Positions 1 to 4,437 of a DNA stretch of 5,001 nt are shown here, one piece after another. Positions within the stretch are counted from its first letter, which is position 1. Every line of letters begins with the position of its first letter. This DNA is from Eudoraea sp. (GTDB taxonomy: Bacteria > Bacteroidota > Bacteroidia > Flavobacteriales > Flavobacteriaceae), in NCBI GenBank assembly GCA_013042125.1, contig JABDQS010000098.1:1-5001 (forward strand). Reading direction: 5' to 3'. Made by a program: the position numbers and the translations under genes. The notes under the pieces were generated by a model that was not told the DNA's origin, did no database searches, and saw nothing but the letters and a program-made list of their open reading frames with translations.

Positions 1-234
1 GTTCCGGGCACTCCCGCACACAGCTGGCAAGCTGTAGCAGCCGGCGGCACTTCTATTGGCAACAAAGGGATGATGGTAGCTGCCAAAACGCTTACTCTGA
101 CAGCTATGGACATTTTTAAGGACCCGACCTTAGTGTCCAAAGCAAAGGAAGAGTTTATAGAACAAAGAGGCGCCGATTTTCAATATATTCCTCTTCTCGG
201 AGATCGTTCGCCTGCTCTGAATTACAGGAATTGA
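1..234 (+). CDS. M20-family amidohydrolase, AbgB-like, C-terminal fragment
   Basis: Frame 1 is open from the first base to TGA at 232-234 and gives the last 77 residues of a protein whose start lies outside the window. The segment VPGTPAHSWQAVA followed by GGTSIGNKGM resembles the C-terminal catalytic part of the M20 metallopeptidase/amidohydrolase family, in the branch that includes p-aminobenzoyl-glutamate hydrolase subunit B (AbgB). Such enzymes hydrolyse amide bonds using a two-metal site, and the His in TPAHSW is a plausible active-site or metal residue (inference). The tail ending LLGDRSPALNYRN is also typical of this branch. The substrate cannot be told from this piece. Most family members are near 450-500 residues, so about five sixths of the gene is missing upstream. 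No convincing terminator follows: the T-run at 241-247 has no GC-rich stem before it. Confidence 0.8.
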   Translation, partial: VPGTPAHSWQAVAAGGTSIGNKGMMVAAKTLTLTAMDIFKDPTLVSKAKEEFIEQRGADFQYIPLLGDRSPALNYRN

Positions 235-250
235 TCTTAATTTTTTTGGT

Positions 251-300
251 GTTTCCTGAACCTAAAAAGGAAACTCTATACTAATATCTTTTTTCCTTTT
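251..300 (+). repeat. Two overlapping, mutually exclusive inverted repeats in the sigma-factor upstream region
   Basis: GTTTCCT (251-257) is the perfect reverse complement of AGGAAAC (268-274), a 7-bp stem with a 10-nt loop. The right arm also belongs to a second perfect pairing: AAAAGGAAA (265-273) with TTTCCTTTT (292-300), 9 bp with an 18-nt loop. Both cannot form together. The stems are AT-rich and the nearest T-run starts 14 nt beyond the first stem, so this is a poor intrinsic terminator. It could weakly end the upstream amidohydrolase transcript, or it may only be an effect of the duplicated promoter-like unit. Confidence 0.3.
256..285 (+). promoter_or_regulatory. Upstream ECF-type promoter-like unit (copy 1)
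   Basis: TGAAC at 257-261 looks like an ECF -35 element (AAC core). It is followed after exactly 17 bp by TACTAAT at 279-285 in a -10 position. The element and spacing match the second copy 44 bp downstream, which is the main reason for calling it. A transcript from here would start near 292 and carry a leader of about 60 nt. It could be a second promoter, a decayed duplicate or a binding site. Confidence 0.35.
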
Positions 301-332
301 GTAACAAACCTGAAGGAAGCAATACTAATATC
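278..332 (+). repeat. Direct repeat ATACTAATATC, two copies 44 bp apart
   Basis: The 11-mer ATACTAATATC occurs at 278-288 and again, identical, at 322-332. Upstream of each copy is a related context: a T-rich tract with TTTCCT, then GAAC or GTAAC, then 17 bp. The middle 17 bp differ, so this is either an old duplication or two selected sites. An offset of 44 bp is close to four helical turns, which would put both copies on the same DNA face. Confidence 0.6.
300..329 (+). promoter_or_regulatory. Probable ECF-type promoter of the sigma-factor operon
   Basis: TGTAAC at 300-305 is a good ECF -35 element, and after a 17-bp spacer TACTAAT at 323-329 sits where the -10 belongs. A T-rich stretch (288-300) lies directly upstream. 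Transcription would begin near 335-337, about 17 nt before the GTG start. ECF sigma factors usually drive their own operon, so autoregulation by the gene at 353 is the natural reading. It is inferred from position and motif only. The site does not match the housekeeping Bacteroidetes promoter (TTG/TAnnTTTG). Confidence 0.5.
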
Positions 333-352
333 ATAGAAACCAGCAGCCCTGA

Positions 353-847
353 GTGAATAAAGAACTGGAACATCAATTTGTGACTGCGCTAGAGAACAAT
401 CAAAATATTGTTCATAAGGTCTGTAGTTTGTATACCAATAGCAGGGACGCACACAATGATCTCTTCCAGGAAATCACCATTCAGCTGTGGAAAGCTTATC
501 CTAAATTCAGAGGGGAATCTAAATTTAGTACGTGGATGTATAGAGTTGCTCTAAATACGGCCATTACACTTTACAGGAAGTCTAAAAAACGCGTTCAGAC
601 TCAAGACTTCGATTCTGTTATTTTTAAGATAAAGGCAGATGAATACGACCCTACCCAGGAACAACAATTAACATTGATGTACAAGGCTGTAAAACAATTG
701 GGCGATATAGAAAAAGCCCTGGTGTTTTTATATCTGGAAGACAAAAATTACAGTGAGATTTCTGATACTCTAGGGATAAGTGAAGTGAATGCCAGAGTAA
801 AAATGAACCGGATCAAAACCAAATTAAGAACAATTCTTAATCCTTAG
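353..847 (+). CDS. ECF-type RNA polymerase sigma factor (sigma-70 family)
   Basis: This 164-residue protein has the two-domain build of an extracytoplasmic-function sigma factor, which directs core RNA polymerase to a stress or envelope regulon. Sigma region 2 spans about residues 12-80, with DLFQEITIQLW (helix contacting core), then FRGESKFSTWMYRVALN, which recognises the -10. Sigma region 4 spans about 105-160, and its helix-turn-helix YSEISDTLGISEVNARVKMNR reads the -35. Region 3 is absent, as expected for ECF. The start is GTG, with an in-frame TGA immediately before it (350-352), so no longer form exists. The next in-frame ATG (residue 62) would destroy region 2. No Shine-Dalgarno is visible, which is common in Bacteroidetes. 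The membrane-protein gene follows 4 bp after the stop and is surely cotranscribed. The regulon cannot be read from the sequence. Confidence 0.93.
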   Translation: MNKELEHQFVTALENNQNIVHKVCSLYTNSRDAHNDLFQEITIQLWKAYPKFRGESKFSTWMYRVALNTAITLYRKSKKRVQTQDFDSVIFKIKADEYDPTQEQQLTLMYKAVKQLGDIEKALVFLYLEDKNYSEISDTLGISEVNARVKMNRIKTKLRTILNP

Positions 848-851
848 AATT

Positions 852-1505
852 ATGATGGACGAATTAGAATTGCTGAAAAAAGATTGGAAACGCAAGGAAT
901 CTGAACTGCCAAAATTATCATATGACGAGCTCTATGCCATGATCTGGAAGAAGTCCTCTTCCATAGTAAAGTGGATCTTTATCATCAGTATTATTGAATT
1001 TGTACTTCCTCAACTACTTTATTTTATTCCTTCAGTAAAAGAAGGCATAGAACCATACGAAAGATTAGGCCTGAAAAATTTGATGATGGGGATCTCCATT
1101 GTTCAGTACCTGGTAGTTTTTTACTTTATCTATCAATTCTACCAAAGGTATAGAGAGATATCTGCGCTGGATAATGCCAAGCAGTTAATGCACAAGATCA
1201 TCCGAACCAGAAAAACCGTAAAGAATTACATCCTATTTGCCCTATCTATGTTCTTGCTCACCTTCTTGCTAATTGCCGTAGGGATTGCCTTAAGTGACGG
1301 GGACACTTTTATTCATGCATTAGATCTGGAAGAAAAGGCCATGGAAGATTCCATCGATAATCTAAAATTTGTGGTAGTAGGATTACTCATAGCCGTAGGT
1401 ATTTTATGTACTGCTTTTTTAGGATTGATCTATTTTCTGATATATGGCTTGTTGCTTCGGAAATTGGGCAAGAATTACCGTGAATTGAAACGACTGGAGA
1501 TCTAA
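852..1505 (+). CDS. Four-TM membrane protein paired with the ECF sigma factor; candidate membrane partner or anti-sigma
   Basis: This 217-residue protein has a charged cytoplasmic N-terminus of about 38 residues (MMDELELLKKDWKRKE, then PKLSYDELYAMIWKKS). Hydrophobic segments follow at about 39-60, 76-98, 125-147 and 172-202, then a basic tail. The family recurs beside ECF sigma factors in flavobacteria as I recall it, sometimes with an unreliable carotenoid-oxygenase label that nothing here supports. The 4-bp gap to the sigma gene suggests joint translation and function. By analogy with sigma/anti-sigma pairs, the N-terminal segment could hold the sigma factor at the membrane. However, there is no zinc anti-sigma HxxxCxxC motif, and the only Cys (residue 186) is in the last membrane segment. 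The anti-sigma role is therefore inference. Two ATGs stand side by side at 852 and 855, and either may be used. The stop TAA (1503-1505) overlaps the stop of the convergent acyltransferase gene. Confidence 0.85.
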   Translation: MMDELELLKKDWKRKESELPKLSYDELYAMIWKKSSSIVKWIFIISIIEFVLPQLLYFIPSVKEGIEPYERLGLKNLMMGISIVQYLVVFYFIYQFYQRYREISALDNAKQLMHKIIRTRKTVKNYILFALSMFLLTFLLIAVGIALSDGDTFIHALDLEEKAMEDSIDNLKFVVVGLLIAVGILCTAFLGLIYFLIYGLLLRKLGKNYRELKRLEI

Positions 1506-2314
1506 GCCTTTTTCTTTCTCCATTTACGTTCCTTATTGGCTTCTTCATAGGCCAATAGTTCTTCCTGAGGAATTACCTTTAGAAAAGAAGGATGTTGTTC
1601 AATTGCATACTCAAGTTTTTCTATGATAGATTCAACAGATTCATTCTCATAGTCAATATCCAGTGGCTCTTTTATCACCATAGATTGTAAGATCCCCTTC
1701 TTTTTAACATGCAGCCCTTTCTTGTCAAAAGAACGTCTGAAACCGTCAATAACAACAGGTACAACTACAGGCTTATATCTCTTAATAATATGAGCAGTCC
1801 CCTTGCGGAGCGGTTTCCATGGCGTAGTGGTCCCCTGAGGAAAAGTGATGACCCAACCATCATTTAATGCCTTCCCTATATTGGAAATATCGCTCATCTT
1901 CACCTGCCTGTTCACGTCCTGACCTTCTGCGCGCCAGGTTCTTTCAATACTTATTGAACCAACATAGGCAAGTACCTTGGTCAAAAGACTTTTCTTCATG
2001 GTCTCTGCAGCGGCAACATAATAGATATTCAATTTTGGGCTCCAGAGATAGCCCACATTCTTAATAGTATCTGTACGACCACTCAAACTGGCATTGAACA
2101 CATGGAACATGGCCACTACATCCGCAAAATACGTTTGATGATTGCTCACAAAAAGTACATTTGTACCCGGTAGGTCCCGAATAACTTCAGAACCATCTAT
2201 CTCCAAAGTATTGAACCCTTTGTAGCGTTGATGGGTCATTAACCCGAGGATCCTGATCAACCATAATTTCAGGATGAGGATATGTCCAAATGGATTTCTT
2301 TTAAGTAAAGGCAT
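1502..2314 (-). CDS. PlsC-superfamily (lysophospholipid-type) acyltransferase with non-canonical motifs
   Basis: This 270-residue protein carries the glycerolipid acyltransferase fold. Motif I is VLFVSNHQTYFADVV (about 53-67), motif II is the region YYVAAAETMKKS...GSISIERTW (about 98-127), and motif III is ITFPQGTTTP (156-165). PVVVPVVIDGFRRSFDKKG (182-200) resembles the last conserved block. PlsC enzymes move a fatty acyl chain to a lysophospholipid at the inner membrane. Two motifs deviate: His59 and Asp65 are separated by five residues instead of the usual four (HX4D), and the usual FPEGTR is FPQGTT, without the Glu and Arg. The acceptor may therefore not be lysophosphatidic acid, and I do not call it plsC. 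Residues 11-26 are hydrophobic and may associate with the membrane. It lies 25 bp downstream of the NUDIX gene on the same strand. Its stop overlaps that of the convergent membrane-protein gene by 4 bp. Confidence 0.85.
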   Translation of the reverse strand: MPLLKRNPFGHILILKLWLIRILGLMTHQRYKGFNTLEIDGSEVIRDLPGTNVLFVSNHQTYFADVVAMFHVFNASLSGRTDTIKNVGYLWSPKLNIYYVAAAETMKKSLLTKVLAYVGSISIERTWRAEGQDVNRQVKMSDISNIGKALNDGWVITFPQGTTTPWKPLRKGTAHIIKRYKPVVVPVVIDGFRRSFDKKGLHVKKKGILQSMVIKEPLDIDYENESVESIIEKLEYAIEQHPSFLKVIPQEELLAYEEANKERKWRKKKA

Positions 2315-2320
2315 AGGCTA

Positions 2321-2336
2321 CAAAACTACAAAATTA
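2321..2336 (-). promoter_or_regulatory. Tandem TAnTTTTG boxes, Bacteroidetes -7-like, before the acyltransferase
   Basis: The 25-bp gap reads, on the minus strand, TAATTTTG (2336-2329) followed directly by TAGTTTTG (2328-2321). Both match the Bacteroidetes -7 consensus TAnnTTTG, and the second is 6 nt from the ATG. No clear TTG -33 box lies 17-23 bp upstream. This may be a private promoter giving a very short or nearly leaderless mRNA in addition to read-through from the NUDIX gene, or only AT-rich spacing. Confidence 0.35.
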
Positions 2337-2339
2337 GGG

Positions 2340-2981
2340 TTATACCACCTGCTTAATTAATTCCCGGATCTCATTTAACATCATGGCAGTGGCACCCCAG
2401 ACCGTAAATCCTTTTAACTCAAAGGCCGGGACCTCAATGTTTTTAGCATAGGAGGTTGAGAGGGTTTGGGAGGTAAGATAAGAATCATCCATGAGCTCTC
2501 TTAACGGAACTTCTATAAGTTGCGCAACCTCTTCTTTTTGTAAAATAAATGGCTCCTCTTTTTTATAGAGTCCAACATAGGGTTGTACCCAAAAATTGCT
2601 GGGCGGAATATACACTTCACTCATACCTCTGATCACCTCAACATGCTCCGGCTTCACCCCTACTTCCTCATGGGTCTCACGAAGGGCGGTTGCTAAAATA
2701 GAAGGATCTCCTTTCTCTTCTTTCCCACCGGGAAAGGCCACTTGATTAGAATGTACGCCAGCATAAGAACGTCTTAGAATAAGGAGTACCTGTGTATGAT
2801 GCATGGCATCCGGATAAAATAGGGCCATTACCCCTGCCTTTTTCGGATTTTTTCTGATCACAGTACCTAACTCCAATTCACGAATACGAATTTCAGGAGC
2901 CATTTTATAGTGTGCAGCCCTGCCCGGTAGTGGTAGATTTTTTATTTTTGGAATCTGTTCGGTAAATTCTTTAAAATTCAT
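2340..2981 (-). CDS. NUDIX hydrolase, NudL-type (probable CoA pyrophosphatase)
   Basis: With the start used here the protein has 213 residues. The block LLILRRSYAGVHSNQVAF (66-83) followed by FPGGKEEKGD (83-92) matches the UPF0035/NudL signature that marks CoA-cleaving NUDIX enzymes. It leads into the metal-binding RETHEEVGV (101-109), with catalytic Glu at 105 and 106. As in NudL and NUDT7, the spacing is one residue off the textbook GX5EX7RE box. The C-terminal LSTSYAKNIEVPAF with FTVWGATAMML (174-202) is also typical of the family. It probably splits CoA or its derivatives to phosphopantetheine and 3',5'-ADP; other nucleotide diphosphates are possible. The start MNFKEF (ATG at 2981) is preferred because homologs I recall begin there. 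ATG at 2987 adds MI. The frame stays open back to 3077, but that would cover the signal peptide of the divergent lipoprotein gene. The acyltransferase gene follows 25 bp downstream. Confidence 0.88.
   Translation of the reverse strand: MNFKEFTEQIPKIKNLPLPGRAAHYKMAPEIRIRELELGTVIRKNPKKAGVMALFYPDAMHHTQVLLILRRSYAGVHSNQVAFPGGKEEKGDPSILATALRETHEEVGVKPEHVEVIRGMSEVYIPPSNFWVQPYVGLYKKEEPFILQKEEVAQLIEVPLRELMDDSYLTSQTLSTSYAKNIEVPAFELKGFTVWGATAMMLNEIRELIKQVV
2943..2950 (+). promoter_or_regulatory. -7-like box (TATTTTTG) for the cyclophilin lipoprotein gene
   Basis: TATTTTTG is an exact match to the Bacteroidetes -7 consensus TAnnTTTG. It ends 29 nt before the ATG at 2980, a normal leader length. It lies inside the coding region of the divergent NUDIX gene, as any promoter for this gene must. 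No clear TTG box is visible 17-23 bp upstream, so the call is tentative. Confidence 0.35.
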
Positions 2982-2987
2982 GATCAT
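2980..2987. other. Palindrome ATGATCAT forming the start codons of two divergent genes
   Basis: The 8-mer is its own reverse complement. On the plus strand it begins the lipoprotein (ATG ATC ATC). On the minus strand it begins ATG ATC ATG, containing the longer of two NUDIX starts (2987), with the preferred one at 2981. The two coding regions overlap by 2 bp or 8 bp at their 5' ends, so there is no intergenic region. Only one translation initiation site per transcript is involved, but both ribosome-binding regions lie in the opposite gene. Confidence 0.7.
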
Positions 2988-3711
2988 CCAAAAGTTGAAA
3001 TACTCCGCAATTATACTATTATTTTTTTTAGGCGCCTGCCGGGAAGCCCCAAAAGAAACTCCTGAGATCCAAAGCACAGTTTCACAAACAGACAGTGTAC
3101 AGGTAGAAACCTCTGAAGCTGAGAAAAACGAAGCCTCAATAAGTGAGGAAGAAGAACCTTTTGTTCTTACCGAGGAGAATGCGATCGACTTCTTTTTTGA
3201 CTATCAAAAAGGACTCCCCACCACGCGGGTTAAATTAACGACAAGTCTGGGAAGCTTCACCGTAGAATTATATGATAACGTCCCCTATCATAAGGCTAAT
3301 TTTATTTACCTGACAAAACAGGGGTACTTTAATAATACCATGTTCCACAGGGTGGTAAAAGACTTTATTATTCAGGGAGGAAATGCCGATACCAAAGAAA
3401 CGGCGAGGAAACGCAGAGAAATAGGGCGTTACCTCCTACCTCCGGATACACGAAAAGGGTATAAACATCACAGGGGAACCATCTCCATGCCCAGCAGTGA
3501 AATGGACAATCCTCATATGCTGGCAAGTCCGTATGAGTTTTTTATCGTTGTGACCAAACCGGGCTCCTATCATCTGGATGGGAATTACACTCCTTTTGGC
3601 CGTGTAGTTGAGGGGATGGACATTGTTGACCTTATAAATCAACAACCGGTAGATGCCGGAGATTGGCCTTCAAGAAATATCTATATTCAAAAGGCGGAGA
3701 TTGTGAACTAG
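2980..3711 (+). CDS. Cyclophilin-type peptidyl-prolyl cis-trans isomerase, lipoprotein
   Basis: This 243-residue protein starts with a lipoprotein signal: MIIQKLKYS, a hydrophobic core, then lipobox LGAC with Cys20 as the lipidated residue. This places it on the periplasmic or outer face of an envelope membrane. Residues 21-65 form a Ser/Glu-rich acidic linker. The cyclophilin domain spans about 81-243: VKLTTSLGSFTVELYDN opens it, FHRVVKDFIIQGG (122-134) carries catalytic Arg124 and Gln132, and EFFIVV (186-191) and FGRVVEGMDIVD (206-217) follow. The residue equivalent to CypA Trp121 appears to be His198 (HLDG), a change common in bacterial forms that weakens cyclosporin binding. The enzyme should speed proline isomerisation during folding of exported proteins. 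No in-frame ATG exists upstream before a stop at 2908, and the signal peptide fixes the start at 2980. Its TAG is one base from the stop of the convergent TRIC gene. Confidence 0.92.
   Translation: MIIQKLKYSAIILLFFLGACREAPKETPEIQSTVSQTDSVQVETSEAEKNEASISEEEEPFVLTEENAIDFFFDYQKGLPTTRVKLTTSLGSFTVELYDNVPYHKANFIYLTKQGYFNNTMFHRVVKDFIIQGGNADTKETARKRREIGRYLLPPDTRKGYKHHRGTISMPSSEMDNPHMLASPYEFFIVVTKPGSYHLDGNYTPFGRVVEGMDIVDLINQQPVDAGDWPSRNIYIQKAEIVN
3008..3015 (-). promoter_or_regulatory. -10/-7-like box (TATAATTG) for the NUDIX gene
   Basis: On the minus strand TATAATTG fits TAnnTTTG with one mismatch and also contains TATAAT. It lies 26 nt upstream of the preferred NUDIX start, inside the lipoprotein signal-peptide codons. 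An A-tract (minus strand of 3022-3029) lies just upstream, but no TTG box is seen. The evidence is weak and mainly positional. Confidence 0.3.
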
Positions 3712-3712
3712 A

Positions 3713-4330
3713 TCATTCCTCTTTCGCATTCCGGTAGATATTGGGTAGCGCTATCTTATACCTTACTGCCAATAAACGAATGCCAATTACAACTACAATA
3801 GCCACCACAAATGCATATTCTTCATTGATGGGTAGTTTTCTGATCAGAAAGTAACTAGCTCCACCCAGGATACAAGCAGTAGCATAGATCTCTTTTCGGA
3901 AGATCACCGGGATCTCATTGCATAAAATATCCCTGATAACCCCACCAAAACTTGCCGTTATAGTTCCCAGAGCAATGCACATAATAGGCATCAGGTCTGC
4001 TTGTAACCCTTTGTCTATTCCCACCATGGTATAGAGTCCGATCCCTATCGTATCGAATAAGAATAATGACTTCCTTAAATAGCGCAATCTTTCACGGAAC
4101 AGGATAGCAAAAATTACGGCACCCAGAATGGTGAAGGTATAAACAGACTCTCGCATCCAAACTACCGGTGTATTTCCGATAAGCATATCGCGCAGCGTTC
4201 CTCCGCCTACCGCAGTTACAAATGCAATGATTACCACCCCAAAAAGATCTAGCTTTTTATCCATGGCCACCAATACGCCGGATATGGCAAATGCGATGGT
4301 CCCTAATATGTCGATAGTTAGATAAAACAA
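3713..4330 (-). CDS. TRIC-type cation channel family protein (UPF0126, YadS-like)
   Basis: This 205-residue inner-membrane protein is made of two homologous three-helix halves plus a final helix. Hydrophobic segments lie at about 3-22, 30-43, 62-78, 88-104, 114-128, 147-163 and 171-189. Each half has the family's glycine-kinked signature: VGGGTLRDML (41-50) and FGGVIRDIL (128-136), each followed by a Pro-Val segment. Bacterial and archaeal members of the TRIC family form trimeric monovalent-cation channels; the physiological role in bacteria is poorly known. The start is TTG (4328-4330), with an AAAGAAGGA Shine-Dalgarno 4 nt upstream. The only in-frame ATG nearby is residue 23, which would remove the first membrane segment, and an in-frame TAA lies nine codons further upstream. 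The gene converges on the lipoprotein gene with 1 bp between stop codons and diverges from the epimerase-like gene. Confidence 0.9.
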   Translation of the reverse strand: MFYLTIDILGTIAFAISGVLVAMDKKLDLFGVVIIAFVTAVGGGTLRDMLIGNTPVVWMRESVYTFTILGAVIFAILFRERLRYLRKSLFLFDTIGIGLYTMVGIDKGLQADLMPIMCIALGTITASFGGVIRDILCNEIPVIFRKEIYATACILGGASYFLIRKLPINEEYAFVVAIVVVIGIRLLAVRYKIALPNIYRNAKEE

Positions 4331-4334
4331 AAAA

Positions 4335-4343
4335 TCCTTCTTT
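4335..4343 (-). promoter_or_regulatory. Shine-Dalgarno supporting a TTG start
   Basis: On the minus strand AAAGAAGGA is followed by four T residues and TTG. The spacing is short but workable. It matters because it decides for TTG at 4330 over ATG at codon 23 of the TRIC-family gene. Confidence 0.55.
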
Positions 4344-4354
4344 AGAACGATAAA

Positions 4355-4393
4355 TTAACCATTATTTATTCTGATAATCACAATACTGGTTAA
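4355..4393. repeat. Inverted repeat TTAACCA/TGGTTAA between divergent genes
   Basis: TTAACCA (4355-4361) and TGGTTAA (4387-4393) are perfect 7-bp inverted arms separated by 25 bp. The homology extends to AAATTAACCA against TGGTTAAATTT with one inserted base. The arm centres are 32 bp apart, about three helical turns. The repeat sits in the 107-bp region between the TRIC gene and the epimerase-like gene, where it could be a regulator site for either. No regulator is identified, and chance is possible in AT-rich DNA. Confidence 0.3.
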
Positions 4394-4402
4394 ATTTTCT
4401 CC

Positions 4403-4410
4403 TACTTTTA
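4403..4410 (+). promoter_or_regulatory. Weak -7-like box (TACTTTTA) before the epimerase-like gene
   Basis: TACTTTTA matches TAnnTTTG except for the last base and ends 27 nt before the ATG at 4438. No TTG box is evident upstream. It is the best candidate in this gap on the plus strand, but a low-confidence one. Confidence 0.2.
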
Positions 4411-4425
4411 GAAATAGTCTTAATC

Positions 4426-4432
4426 AAAAGGA
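4426..4432 (+). promoter_or_regulatory. Shine-Dalgarno of the epimerase-like gene
   Basis: AAAAGGA ends 5 nt before ATG at 4438. This is a clear ribosome-binding site, and it shows that the interrupted gene has kept its translation start. Confidence 0.55.
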
Positions 4433-4437
4433 TCAGT

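Noticed and set aside
235..250. T-run at 241-247 as terminator of the amidohydrolase gene
   Set aside because: No GC-rich stem precedes it.
852..1505. Carotenoid oxygenase activity for the four-TM protein
   Set aside because: The protein is short, mostly membrane-spanning, and lacks the four metal-binding histidines of that enzyme family; such labels on this family appear to be inherited errors.
1867..2064. 65-codon open frame on the plus strand
   Set aside because: Lies antisense inside the acyltransferase gene, covers its conserved motifs, and its translation resembles no protein family.
2982..3077. Longer NUDIX form starting at 3077
   Set aside because: The extra 32 residues are the antisense of the lipoprotein signal peptide and linker, and homologs I recall begin at MNFKEF.
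3436..3645. 69-codon open frame on the minus strand
   Set aside because: Antisense to the cyclophilin domain; no RBS or family-like sequence.
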